From CAZIAK01 sp964537035 (lineage in GTDB: Bacteria; Planctomycetota; B15-G4): 64,000 bases of DNA. Of the stretch, positions 1 to 11,595 are shown piece by piece. Location: NCBI GenBank assembly GCA_964537035.1, contig CAZIAK010000003.1:1-64000 (forward strand), read 5' to 3'. The translations under genes were made by a program, and so were the position numbers. Numbering within the stretch: position 1 is the first letter of the stretch; every line of letters starts with the position of its first letter. The notes below the pieces were generated by a model that was given only the letters and a program-made list of their open reading frames with translations, was not told where the DNA came from and did no database searches.

Positions 1-10
1 TCACCAGCTT

Positions 11-50
11 CTGCTGCGGCCGGGTCTCATACCCGGGGGCCACGCAGCAG
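11..50 (-). terminator. hairpin just after sulfatase stop, possible terminator
   Basis: Arms ctgctgcg (11-18) and cgcagcag (43-50) pair perfectly, with an inner gggt/accc pairing. The structure begins one base past the stop codon of the minus-strand sulfatase gene. No T-run follows on the minus strand, so an intrinsic terminator is only possible. Confidence 0.35.
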
Positions 51-51
51 G

Positions 52-1452
52 CTAGCGGGTGTAGCCAATGGCGTTGAGCTGCTGACGGAGCTCGTCTGTG
101 AGCTCTGCCCCCACCGCAATCGACTCGGCCTCTTCGTGCTGGGACTCCCAGAGGGACACGAAGCGCTGCATGCTCTTGAGCACCTCTGGGTGATCGGCGG
201 CCACATCCGTCTCGGCCCCGTTGGGGGTCTCGGCCCGGGCCTGTAGCTCGTGCACCGGCAGCCCCTGCACCCGGGTGCGATTGTTCAGGTACTGCCATGA
301 CGGGCCGATGGCAGAGATCTTGCGAAAGTCGCGAAAATACGTCTCGGTGACGATGTACTCGGGCAGGGGAGCCAGCGCCTCCACGCCCTCAATCAGCGGC
401 ACCAGGGACACCCCGACGAGTTCAGCAGGTGGGGCGACGCCCGCCAGCTCGAGCAGGGTCGGCGCCAGCTCAAGCAGGCGCACGGTCTGCGTGACCCGTC
501 GGACTGCCGGCGTCCACGATGAGCTGAAGAGCATCCAGGGCACGTGGACCATGGACGGGTAGAGCAAGCCACCGTGCCCCCGTGAGTTCTTCACTCCCGG
601 GTGGTCTCCCAGGCCTTCGCCGTGATCGCTGGTGATGCAGAAGAGCGTGTCCTCCCAACCGGGCTGGGCCCGCAGCTTGTTCACGAAGGCTTCGATGTCG
701 TCCGTCACCTGGCGCACCATGCGCAGGTACGGTGCGCCCTCGACACCCTGGAACAGCTCGCGGTAGGCGGGCCGCAGCATGTCGAGGTCGGCGTACTCAT
801 GGACCTCCATCAGATTCAGCTGGAGAAAGACCGGGGTGGACGGGTCTGCGGCTGCTGCGAAGTCGACCGCCTTCTTCATCAGTTCTCGGGCCGAATGCAG
901 CTTCGCGTCCCGGGCGAAGATCTCACCCTCTTCCACGTCATCGCGGGAGCGGCGAAAGACGTAGATGCTGTCCACGTACTCGTCGAAGCCCTGGTCGAAC
1001 TGGGCCCGGGAGTTGATGTTCGGGTTCGCCGTGGCACCAAAGGTCGCGTAGCCGTTGCTCTGGAGCAGCTCAGCCAGCACGTCGAAGCGCTCGGGCAGGG
1101 CGTGGTCGAACTCGGCGTAGAGCCCCAAGGTGCGGGGATACTGGGAGGTCAGCATCGAGCCGATCGATGGCAGGGTCCAGCTGGTCTGGGAGATCACCGA
1201 CTCGAACTGCACGCCACCAGCGCTGAGCCGGGTCAGAGCAGGAGAGGGGTCCGCGGGATGGCCGTAGCTGCTCAGCATGTCCGCGCGCAGGGTGTCGACG
1301 ATGATCAGCACCACGTTGGGCCTGCGCCCCTCTGGCTCGGGCGCGGCGCCAGGGTCATCACCCGTCTCTGCAGGTCCGCAAGCCACGGCCAGGGACAGCA
1401 CGGAGACCAGGGCTGCACTCAAGCACCACGGAAGAGTGTCACGGTCGGTCAA
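52..1452 (-). CDS. sulfatase-like lipoprotein (alkaline phosphatase superfamily)
   Basis: 466 aa. A hydrophobic N-terminus ends in LAVAC (Cys25), which suggests a lipoprotein signal. The sulfatase fold is shown by IIVDTLRAD (Asp53, metal ligand), WTLPSIGSMLTSQYPRT around residue 92, and SDHGEGLGDH (Asp276, His277) with His293. In classical sulfatases the nucleophile is Cys or Ser in C/S-x-P-S-R, converted to formylglycine. Here that position is Thr93 (TLPS), as in threonine-nucleophile relatives, so sulfate-ester cleavage should not be assumed; phosphoester or phosphoglycerol chemistry is an alternative. The start codon is TTG, with GGAG about 8-12 bases upstream. Confidence 0.85.
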   Translation of the reverse strand: MTDRDTLPWCLSAALVSVLSLAVACGPAETGDDPGAAPEPEGRRPNVVLIIVDTLRADMLSSYGHPADPSPALTRLSAGGVQFESVISQTSWTLPSIGSMLTSQYPRTLGLYAEFDHALPERFDVLAELLQSNGYATFGATANPNINSRAQFDQGFDEYVDSIYVFRRSRDDVEEGEIFARDAKLHSARELMKKAVDFAAAADPSTPVFLQLNLMEVHEYADLDMLRPAYRELFQGVEGAPYLRMVRQVTDDIEAFVNKLRAQPGWEDTLFCITSDHGEGLGDHPGVKNSRGHGGLLYPSMVHVPWMLFSSSWTPAVRRVTQTVRLLELAPTLLELAGVAPPAELVGVSLVPLIEGVEALAPLPEYIVTETYFRDFRKISAIGPSWQYLNNRTRVQGLPVHELQARAETPNGAETDVAADHPEVLKSMQRFVSLWESQHEEAESIAVGAELTDELRQQLNAIGYTR

Positions 1453-1621
1453 GGCAGGAGATCTCCACGAGCGCCTGGACGATGAATCAGGCGTGGCATC
1501 AGCGAGCCGCGCAGTCTACCGCACGTCGCCACCAGCGCCCCCACAGCCCACGAGGAGAGGCCCCTCGGCGAACATGATCACGGCCCCGGGTGCGCGTCTC
1601 TGTCCCGGGCGACCGCCACTT

Positions 1622-3124
1622 TCAGGCCACTCCGTAGGCCTCTCGAACGTAGGCTTCGACCAAGGGCAGCTCGCGCAGCACGCCGACCTCCTTGCCACCC
1701 AGGTGCGACTCGGAGAAGCCCACGGCGCGGAGGCGCGCCAGGGCCGCCGCGCCCTCGTCGAAGGGCACCCGTGCCAGCTGGCTCTTGTGGGCCCGAGCGG
1801 CCTCCAGCTTGACCGCTTCGGCATCGTCGTTGAAGACCACCAGGGCGTTGACCGCTGAGCTGAGGTGCTGGTGCCAGGCGCCTTCGTACGTCCAGACCTC
1901 CACAGGCGCGCCTGTCTCGGCCACGAGGCGTTCCGCTGCAGAGTCGAGAATCTGACGGGCCAAACGATGGGTGGGATGAGGGTCGTGCAGTGCCGGGGCC
2001 AGCAGCCACGCGGGGCGGAGACGCAACAGCTCTGCGAGCAGGCGGTCGACGTCATCTTTCTCGAAGGCTCTTGAGTCGTAGAACGTCCCGCGCAGAAAGT
2101 AGGCGCCGCAGCCCAGGATCTGCGCCTCCTCTCGGGCCTCGGCTTCTCGCAGCGCCGCCACCGCCTGGGCTGATGCGCCGCCTGGGGTGCGGGCCCTCGC
2201 GCCCGTCGTCAAGGTCAGGATGTGCTTCTCTACCGACGGTGGCAGCGAGGCGAGGAGCCCACCACAAGAGAGAGACCCGTCGTCGGGGTGGGGAGAGATC
2301 ACCACCACGGGGCCCTCAGGATTGAGGTCGGGAGTGCGCAACACGACCTCCGGCAGCCGTGTCGGCGCCCACCACGAACGCTCCGTGAGCTCGGCGGCAG
2401 CGGCGGCATCCAGGACGACCTTGGCCTGCCCATGCAAGCGCACCAGGGACGCGGGGCAGGCGGGCGAGATCGGATCTTCGAGCATGGCCCGGACCGCCTC
2501 GGCCTTGGACTCTCCCGTGGCCAGGAGCACGATCTGGCCCGCATCCAAGATCGCCTGAGGGCCCATGGTGAGCGCCCTTTCGGAGCCCAGCATGGCGGAG
2601 AACCGAGCGCCGTTGGCCGCGACGGTCTGCCCGTGCAATGAGCTCACCTGGGCTCGCACTGAGAACGGCGTACCGGGCTCGTTGAAGGCCACGTGGCCGT
2701 TCTGCCCTATGCCCAGCAGCTGCAGGTCCAGCGGAGGGAGAGACTGAAGCAGCGCGACCAGCTCGGCAATGGGGTCGACGCCATCAGCGGGCACAGGGTG
2801 AAACCCGGCCACGCCCCCCGCCAGGCGGGAGAACAACCTCGTGTTCAGTTCGTGCACCATGCTGCCCTCGGCCCCTGGGTGCAGACCCAGGAACTCGTCA
2901 AGGTGCGTGAACGCCGTCTGGCGCAGATCTGCTCGCCCCCCCACCTCTTCGGCGACCACGCGGTCGAAGAAGCGGGCGAAGGATCGGCCCGTGGCCAGCC
3001 CGATCCGTGGGGCGGGGTGCATGAGCGCAGCTGCGAAGAGCTGGTAGACCACCTCGGTCGCCGCGTCCGCGTCCGGCACCACCATGAGGCGCAGCCGGGA
3101 GGGTCCACTGGGAGAGCTTCTCAT
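1622..3124 (-). CDS. NagB-like deaminase fused to PIG-L/LmbE deacetylase
   Basis: 500 aa with two catalytic modules. Residues about 1-250 resemble glucosamine-6-phosphate deaminase/6-phosphogluconolactonase: HLDEFLGL has the candidate base near Asp76, and LGIGQNGHVAFNEP has His144. The Asp preceding the His in E. coli NagB (DGH) is Asn here, a variant I believe occurs in this subgroup. Residues about 270-500 are a PIG-L metal-dependent N-deacetylase: SPHPDDGS (279-284, usual HPDDE with Gly for Glu) and HDPHPTH. Family knowledge suggests sequential deacetylation and deamination of an amino-sugar derivative. ATG start. Upstream lies a CoA-binding gene on the same strand. Confidence 0.88.
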   Translation of the reverse strand: MRSSPSGPSRLRLMVVPDADAATEVVYQLFAAALMHPAPRIGLATGRSFARFFDRVVAEEVGGRADLRQTAFTHLDEFLGLHPGAEGSMVHELNTRLFSRLAGGVAGFHPVPADGVDPIAELVALLQSLPPLDLQLLGIGQNGHVAFNEPGTPFSVRAQVSSLHGQTVAANGARFSAMLGSERALTMGPQAILDAGQIVLLATGESKAEAVRAMLEDPISPACPASLVRLHGQAKVVLDAAAAAELTERSWWAPTRLPEVVLRTPDLNPEGPVVVISPHPDDGSLSCGGLLASLPPSVEKHILTLTTGARARTPGGASAQAVAALREAEAREEAQILGCGAYFLRGTFYDSRAFEKDDVDRLLAELLRLRPAWLLAPALHDPHPTHRLARQILDSAAERLVAETGAPVEVWTYEGAWHQHLSSAVNALVVFNDDAEAVKLEAARAHKSQLARVPFDEGAAALARLRAVGFSESHLGGKEVGVLRELPLVEAYVREAYGVA

Positions 3125-3180
3125 GGCCCGTCATCCTGCGCCCCGGCCGGGCCCTGGTAAAGGGAGGAACCGGCGAGGGT

Positions 3181-3585
3181 TCAGTCCCGATACCCCAGCA
3201 CGACCAGCAAGCAGGGGCCCGAGTGGATCACATCGAGGCCAAGTTCTGCGGCCCGTGCCACGGCCTCCGCCGACTCGGCGCCGGGCTGCATCCACAAGCG
3301 CTGATAGCCGACCGCAGCGGCCTCCTCCACCACCGCGAGAGTGACCCGCGGCGGCGTGATGATCGACACCGAAGCCGTGGGCCGTGCCAGCTCGGTCAGG
3401 CTCCCGGCGCAGACCAGGCCTTCCACCTCGTCTTCTCCAGGGTTGACCGGAGTCACGTCGTGGCCGTGCTGCATGTAACAGCGCAGCACCTTGTTGCCGT
3501 ACTTCTCCCGGTGCGTCGACGCACCGACCACGGCGAACTCGCTCGCAGCCAGGAAGCTCTGCACCAGCTCATTCGGGTCGATCAC
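3181..3585 (-). CDS. CoA-binding domain protein (YccU-like)
   Basis: 134 aa, the usual length for a stand-alone CoA-binding Rossmann protein. The N-terminus has FAVVGASTHREKYGNKV, the nucleotide-binding turn typical of this family. VTPVNPGEDEVEG and WMQPGAESAEAV follow in the expected order. The start is GTG at 3585: the in-frame ATG-like triplet just upstream reads straight into a stop in its own frame, and AGGAG lies a suitable distance away. Members resemble the succinyl-CoA synthetase alpha N-domain, but their cellular role is poorly defined. It lies upstream of the NagB/PIG-L gene on the same strand, with a 56-base gap. Confidence 0.85.
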   Translation of the reverse strand: MIDPNELVQSFLAASEFAVVGASTHREKYGNKVLRCYMQHGHDVTPVNPGEDEVEGLVCAGSLTELARPTASVSIITPPRVTLAVVEEAAAVGYQRLWMQPGAESAEAVARAAELGLDVIHSGPCLLVVLGYRD

Positions 3586-3764
3586 CTCATCTCTCCTGGG
3601 AGGCCTTCTCGCGCTCGATCACATGATAGTCCTTTCAAAACCGACCCTATCGCGGGCTCCGTGCAGGCTCTTCAGACCGTGATAGACTCTGCAAAGCGCC
3701 CACAAGGGATCACCCTGCAACCGGGTACGGCGCCAAGCAGACGACAACCAGCAGGACTCCAGCC

Positions 3765-5348
<1,584 letters not shown>

Positions 5349-5370
5349 ACGCGGCAGGGCCTTGCCATGC

Positions 5371-5598
5371 TCAGCCCCGCCGGCGTTTGTCCGCGAGATA
5401 GAGCCGCTCGACCTTCTTGCGCGCCCACTCCGTCTTGCGCAAGAACTTGAGCGACGAGGCCACGCTGGGATTGACGGTGAAGCAACGAATGCGGATGCGG
5501 TCGGCCAGATCATCCCAGCCCCGATGCTCCACCAGGTCTTCGACGATGGCCTTGAGCGTGATGCCGTGGAGCGGGTTCTTCGGTTGCTCAGCTGTCAT
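5371..5598 (-). CDS. VF530-family (DUF2132) small protein
   Basis: 75 aa. The sequence matches the VF530/DUF2132 family end to end: [40 protein letters not shown] and [12 protein letters not shown] are its hallmark segments. The family has a known small helical fold and a proposed DNA-binding role, but no firm function. ATG start. It ends 22 bases from the stop of the convergent FG-GAP gene and lies directly downstream of dbpA on the same strand, with a 12-base gap, so it is probably cotranscribed with the helicase. Confidence 0.9.
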   Translation of the reverse strand: MTAEQPKNPLHGITLKAIVEDLVEHRGWDDLADRIRIRCFTVNPSVASSLKFLRKTEWARKKVERLYLADKRRRG

Positions 5599-5610
5599 GA
5601 CCGCACTCTC

Positions 5611-7044
<1,434 letters not shown>

Positions 7045-7076
7045 AGCGAGGCCGTGCCCCGCACACAGCCATGGCC

Positions 7077-8606
7077 TCAGCCGCCCATGACCGTCTCGTA
7101 GCGGTAGAAGACCTCGAGGGTCAGGGTCAGCAGGGCCGTGGAGTAGACCCGGCCGCCGAGATGTCCCCAGGGATCGAGCTGCGGGTCCCACGAACCGGTC
7201 CGCTCGCCGTCCCGGTGCTGATGCTTGGCGATGGACTCGATGATGGCCGCCTCCCACTGGCGCCAGCGCTTGCCGCCCACCTGGTACAGGGCGTAGGTGC
7301 CGTAGTACCAGTAGTAGTAGTCACGACGGCCTGGGCGATCGTCATCCCAGATCGGCGGCAAGGCGGCCAGGAGATCCGCGCCCTTCTCGATCAGCTCGCG
7401 ATGGCCGGGGCGGGCCAGATCCGGGTCGGCGAAGATGCGCGAGAGCAGGGCGACGGCCGTCATGGCCTCGGACTGCTCGGCCGGAAAGACCACTTCGAGA
7501 CCGTCCTCCCGAGCCGAGTTGCCACCGGGATGCACGTAGCCCGTGCGCCCGGTGTCGCGGCTCGTCATCTCGTCGAGGAAGAGCAGGGCGTCCTCCATGG
7601 CCGCTGGCTCGAAGCGCAGACCCGCGCGCTTGGCCTCTGCCATGGCGAGCATGGCCCAACCGGTCACCGACGTGTCCGCCGACTGCCCCGGGATCGCAGC
7701 GGTCTCGTGATCTGGACCGTAGCGCCAGCCCGAGCCGGGTGTGCGCAGCTCGTACATGTGGGCCAAGGCGGCCTCCGCGGGCCCCCGCAGCTTGTGTGAG
7801 CGGCTGTAGTGATAGGCGTCGCAGAGCGCCAGGGTGGCGATGATGTGGTCGTAGGTGCCTTGGCTGCTCCTGGGCGACTCCATGCTGCCGTCGCTGGCCT
7901 GGATGTCCCTCAGGTAGCGCAGGCCGTCCTTGACCACCGCCTTGTAGTCGCCGTGGCGGTCCGTGTGTCCGGCGCCAAGAAAGGCCAGCAAGGCGAGGCC
8001 GGTGACGCCCACATCGAAGCGCGGGCTGCCCCGTCCACCGCATGGGCCATCGGCACCCAGGACACCGCACTGGTCTTCGAAGCCGTTGGCCGACCAGAAG
8101 CCCGCCGGGTCTTGATGGGCCGCCAACCAGGCCAGGCCCGCCTGCACGTTGGGCTCCCCGGGGTGGTGAGTTCCGTGACCGCCCCGTCCGCCCCCGCCGA
8201 AGTCGCCCGCAGGCCCGCTGCCCAGGCCCAGCACGGAGTCGACGCCCATGGAGGCCGAGAGCGCGTTGCTGGGCGGCAGGTCGCTGGGCAGGAGCGTCGG
8301 CTCGGCGCTCACTTCGGTGGGCAGAGGATCCTCCGAGAAGGTCGCCGTCGGGTCCATGAACTCCGGCGGCTCCACAGGGTCGGGGATCGTGACCACCTCG
8401 GGGGGCGCCGGCGGCACGCTGGCCTGAACGATCGTGCCCACCTCCAGCTCTGGCAGCTCAACCGTCAGATTCAGAAACACCAACAACACCAACAGATGCA
8501 GTGCCAGGGCCACCCCCAGATAGGGCGCGTTGGACAACAGCTCGCGAAGGGACTGTTCCAGCGTCGCTTCGGGAGGACGTGCGATCAGCGTGAGCTGCTG
8601 TGACAT
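7077..8606 (-). CDS. membrane-anchored prenyltransferase/squalene-cyclase-like toroid protein with TonB-like N-terminus
   Basis: 509 aa. One transmembrane helix (about 28-47) is followed by a proline/glutamate-rich stretch (PPAPPEVVTIPDPVEPPEF), the layout of TonB or similar periplasm-spanning proteins. A Gly-rich linker follows, then repeats such as GLAWLAAHQDPAGFW, GVTGLALLAFLGAGHT, GLRYLRDIQASDGSM and SVTGWAMLAMAEAKRAG, typical of alpha/alpha-toroid (squalene oxidase) repeats. No terpene-cyclase DxDD acid motif is obvious, so a binding role is more likely than catalysis. The start at 8606 is preferred to 8627 because GAGGAG lies 8 bases upstream. It is upstream of dbpA on the same strand. 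Confidence 0.82.
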   Translation of the reverse strand: MSQQLTLIARPPEATLEQSLRELLSNAPYLGVALALHLLVLLVFLNLTVELPELEVGTIVQASVPPAPPEVVTIPDPVEPPEFMDPTATFSEDPLPTEVSAEPTLLPSDLPPSNALSASMGVDSVLGLGSGPAGDFGGGGRGGHGTHHPGEPNVQAGLAWLAAHQDPAGFWSANGFEDQCGVLGADGPCGGRGSPRFDVGVTGLALLAFLGAGHTDRHGDYKAVVKDGLRYLRDIQASDGSMESPRSSQGTYDHIIATLALCDAYHYSRSHKLRGPAEAALAHMYELRTPGSGWRYGPDHETAAIPGQSADTSVTGWAMLAMAEAKRAGLRFEPAAMEDALLFLDEMTSRDTGRTGYVHPGGNSAREDGLEVVFPAEQSEAMTAVALLSRIFADPDLARPGHRELIEKGADLLAALPPIWDDDRPGRRDYYYWYYGTYALYQVGGKRWRQWEAAIIESIAKHQHRDGERTGSWDPQLDPWGHLGGRVYSTALLTLTLEVFYRYETVMGG

Positions 8607-8865
8607 GGGTCGTCTCCTCGTCGGCATCCGGCCAAGGACCCGAGGGCGTCCACCAGGGAGCGATGACCACTCACCCGCGCCTCGGAACGGGCTGGCCCTG
8701 GGACATCCACGTGCATCGTCGGTGTGTAGCGGACGGTGACAGGGAGGTCACACAAGCGGCTGTCAGCTGCAGCTCAACCCCAGCAAGCGCCGCTCACCGC
8801 CCCCGGCGGGCCACCAGCCTTGTCACGCTGTGCGGAATGCGCCCTGCAGGCGAACGCTGGGCTGG

Positions 8866-9954
8866 TCAGCCGCCCTTCGCCAAGACCCAGCGATGGATCT
8901 GCTCCGCAACCAGCCGATGCCCAGCGGGGGAGAAATGGCCGCCCAACTCAGCGGGCCGGCTGACCAACTCATCGGGATGCAGACGATTGTGCTCGATGAT
9001 CTCTGGCGTCAGGCTCAAGAGCTCGAGCCCCAGCGCTTCGGCCTGCTCTTCGCAGAGGCCGGCCAAGGTGATGTAGCGATCAGCGGTGCCAGCCACGGTC
9101 TCGTCGGTGGGGATGACCATCCACAAGGCGTCCATGCCTTCTGCGCCGGTGCGTTTGTGAAAGCGCTCCATGAGCCGAGCCACGAGCTCCCAGCCCACGG
9201 CCCCCCTGTGGATGTTCCGATCGCTGAACTTGCGCCAGGATCCGATGCACTTGTCGATGAAGCGGCTGCGGTACCAGCTGCCACCCACTTGCCGTTCGCC
9301 GCCAACGTACTCGTCAAAGACAGCCTCAGGTGTGGGCACGGAGCCGCCCACCAGGCGCAGGCCGTTCCCCTCCAGCGCGAAGCGCGGTTTGAAGTACTGG
9401 CGAAACGAGAGCAGGTTGCGTGAGTAGTCACGGACGAAGAAGCCGAGCACCACCATGTCCGGGTCGTAGCCCAGCCCTTCTTCTTCGAAGGCCAGGATCT
9501 GCTGGTCGGTGCCCCACCCCGGCGCGCTGATGTTGACCACCTCCCAGCCAGGGCCGAGCATGACACCCAGCACGTGAGCAAAGGCTTCCTCGTCGGCCAC
9601 GCCCGCACCGAACGTGTAGCTGTCACCCACCAGCAACAGACGGCGCACGCCCGGGGCCTTGGGCTGGCTGTGCTCCGCTCGCCCACGCCAACCCTCGGAG
9701 TTCGTGCCCAGCTGCTCCGTGTCGAGGTTTGCCCGGCTGCGCCAACCGAAGCGTGGGTCGTAGGTCAGGGTGCTGTCGAACACGGCGGTGCCCGCCTCCA
9801 GGTGCTCAGCCGCCCATTCCCACTCGTTCTCCTGCGATTCGGTGGTGGCGTCGGGAACCCCATCGCCCAGGGCGATCACCACGCGCATGAGCCCCTCGAG
9901 GCCGAAAAAGGCGACGAGGACTCCAAGGCACAGCGAGAGCAGGCGGCGTTTCAT
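8866..9954 (-). CDS. SGNH/GDSL-type hydrolase with N-terminal membrane anchor
   Basis: 362 aa from the ATG at 9954, placed directly before the hydrophobic leader (MKRRLLSLCLGVLVAFFGLEG). Block I is LLLVGDSYTFGAGV with nucleophile Ser112. Gly/Asn blocks follow (NISAPGWGTDQQ), and the C-terminal GGHFSPAGHRLVAEQI supplies the catalytic His. The leader suggests anchoring in the inner membrane or export. The family includes esterases and O-acetyl transfer/hydrolysis enzymes for polysaccharides; the substrate cannot be read from sequence. It is divergent from the acyltransferase gene, sharing an intergenic region of about 145 bases. Confidence 0.82.
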   Translation of the reverse strand: MKRRLLSLCLGVLVAFFGLEGLMRVVIALGDGVPDATTESQENEWEWAAEHLEAGTAVFDSTLTYDPRFGWRSRANLDTEQLGTNSEGWRGRAEHSQPKAPGVRRLLLVGDSYTFGAGVADEEAFAHVLGVMLGPGWEVVNISAPGWGTDQQILAFEEEGLGYDPDMVVLGFFVRDYSRNLLSFRQYFKPRFALEGNGLRLVGGSVPTPEAVFDEYVGGERQVGGSWYRSRFIDKCIGSWRKFSDRNIHRGAVGWELVARLMERFHKRTGAEGMDALWMVIPTDETVAGTADRYITLAGLCEEQAEALGLELLSLTPEIIEHNRLHPDELVSRPAELGGHFSPAGHRLVAEQIHRWVLAKGG

Positions 9955-10099
9955 CGGCGAAACTCTAGCAGCTCCCCCGCAGAGGCTCCACCGGACCGTG
10001 GTCATCCTGGCCATGGCCGCGGCGCCGGCGCCATCGAGCCCTGTTCAGGGTGCGACGCTTTCCCCACAAGCTCCCGGCCCCCTATTCTGGCCAGCGGAC

Positions 10100-11563
10100 A
10101 TGAACGACCCCGTCACCCTTCCGCTCTGGCAGCTGCTCTCTCTCGTCGCCCTCGCCGGGTGGGCGACCTTGACGGTGTTCCTGCTCCCCAGCGCGCGCTG
10201 GTTCTTGCGCCGTCGGGTCCACCGGGTGCTGGAGCGGGTCGACCGGGGCCTGCACATTCGCATCCAGCCCTTCAAGCTGACCAAGCGGCAGGTCTTGATC
10301 GACCGGCTGCTCTACGACCCCCAGGTCCTGGCCGCCATGGACGCCTACGCCGAGTCAGAAGACATGCCCCGGGACGTGGCCCTGGCCAGGGTCGAACGCT
10401 ACGCCCGAGAGATCGTCCCCGCGTTCAACGCCTACGCCTACTTCGCCTTCGGCTACTGGCTCTCCCGAAAGGTGGCCAGCACGCTGTTCCGCCTGCGCCT
10501 GGGCTTCACGGACGACAAGGGTCTGGCCGACCTCGCGCCGGGCACGGCGGTGGTCTTCGTCATGAACCACCGCAGCAACATGGACTACGTCATGGTCTCG
10601 TACCTGGCCGCGTCCCGCACGGCGCTCTCCTACGCGGTGGGCGAGTGGGCCCGCATCTGGCCCCTGCAACAGCTGGTGCGAGCCATGGGCGCGTACTTCG
10701 TGCGTCGCCGCTCCCGTAACGCCCTGTATCGCAAAGTGCTCGAGCGCTACGTGCAGATGGCCACGGCCTCAGGGGTCACTCAGGCCGTCTTTCCCGAGGG
10801 GCGGCTGACCCGGGACGGCCATCTGCAAGAACCGCGCCTCGGCATCCTCGACTACATGGTCCGGGACTTCGACGCGAGCGGCGCACGAGACGTGGTCTTC
10901 GTCCCCGTGGGCCTCAACTACGATCGCACCTTCGAGGACCGCACCCTGCTGCTCTCGGCACAGGGTGAGCGCCCCGAAGTGGGCCGCATCCGAGCGCTGG
11001 CCACCACGCTCTCGTTCATCTCGCGCAACCTGTGGATGATGGTGCGCAGCAAGTGGCACCGCTTCGGCTACGCCTGCGTGAACTTCGGCTCACCCCTCTC
11101 ACTGCAGGGTTGGCTCAAGCAAAGAGGCATCGACCCGCAGGCGTTGCCAAAAGAAGAGCGCATCGCCCACGTGGGCGCCCTGGGCAAAGATCTGATGGAC
11201 GCCATCGGCCGCGTGGTTCCCGTGCTGCCGGTGGCCCTGGTGTCAGAGGTCTTCGCTACAGACCCTGGACAGCAGCTGAGTTTGCTGGAGATCAAGACCC
11301 GGGTGCAGGCCAGGATGGAGCAGCTCGAACACGGCGGCGCCCACCTCTATATCCCTCGAGCTGACCGGGGCTATGCCATCGAGTGTGGCCTGCGCATGCT
11401 GACACTGCGACGGCTGGTGGGAGAACGAGACGGACTCTTCGCCGCTGGGGCGAGCGAGACCGCGCTGCTGGAGTACTACGCCAACTCCATCGCCCATCTG
11501 CCCACCGCCGCCGAGGGCTCCACGGCTGACCAGCAGCCACCCTCGACGTCGGCGACGAGTTGA
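10100..11563 (+). CDS. PlsB-like glycerol-phosphate/lysophospholipid acyltransferase
   Basis: 487 aa from the ATG at 10100; the open frame runs further upstream but overlaps the divergent SGNH gene and lacks homology. A transmembrane helix lies at about 10-30. Acyltransferase motif I is NHRSNMDY (His157, Asp162), motif III is FPEGRLTRDG (231-240) and motif IV is VPVGLNYDR. The HRSxMDY form is closer to PlsB/DHAP acyltransferases than to PlsC. It is much shorter than E. coli PlsB (about 800 aa), so the exact acceptor, glycerol-3-phosphate or another lipid, is unsettled. Confidence 0.85.
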   Translation: MNDPVTLPLWQLLSLVALAGWATLTVFLLPSARWFLRRRVHRVLERVDRGLHIRIQPFKLTKRQVLIDRLLYDPQVLAAMDAYAESEDMPRDVALARVERYAREIVPAFNAYAYFAFGYWLSRKVASTLFRLRLGFTDDKGLADLAPGTAVVFVMNHRSNMDYVMVSYLAASRTALSYAVGEWARIWPLQQLVRAMGAYFVRRRSRNALYRKVLERYVQMATASGVTQAVFPEGRLTRDGHLQEPRLGILDYMVRDFDASGARDVVFVPVGLNYDRTFEDRTLLLSAQGERPEVGRIRALATTLSFISRNLWMMVRSKWHRFGYACVNFGSPLSLQGWLKQRGIDPQALPKEERIAHVGALGKDLMDAIGRVVPVLPVALVSEVFATDPGQQLSLLEIKTRVQARMEQLEHGGAHLYIPRADRGYAIECGLRMLTLRRLVGERDGLFAAGASETALLEYYANSIAHLPTAAEGSTADQQPPSTSATS

Positions 11564-11595
11564 GTGCCTGTGCGTCCTCTGAGCGCCCGTCGATC

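Noticed and set aside
10013..10100. ATG at 10013 as the acyltransferase start
   Set aside because: The added residues are Ala/Pro-rich and unlike the family N-terminus. The ATG at 10100 leads directly into the membrane helix, though neither site has a strong RBS.
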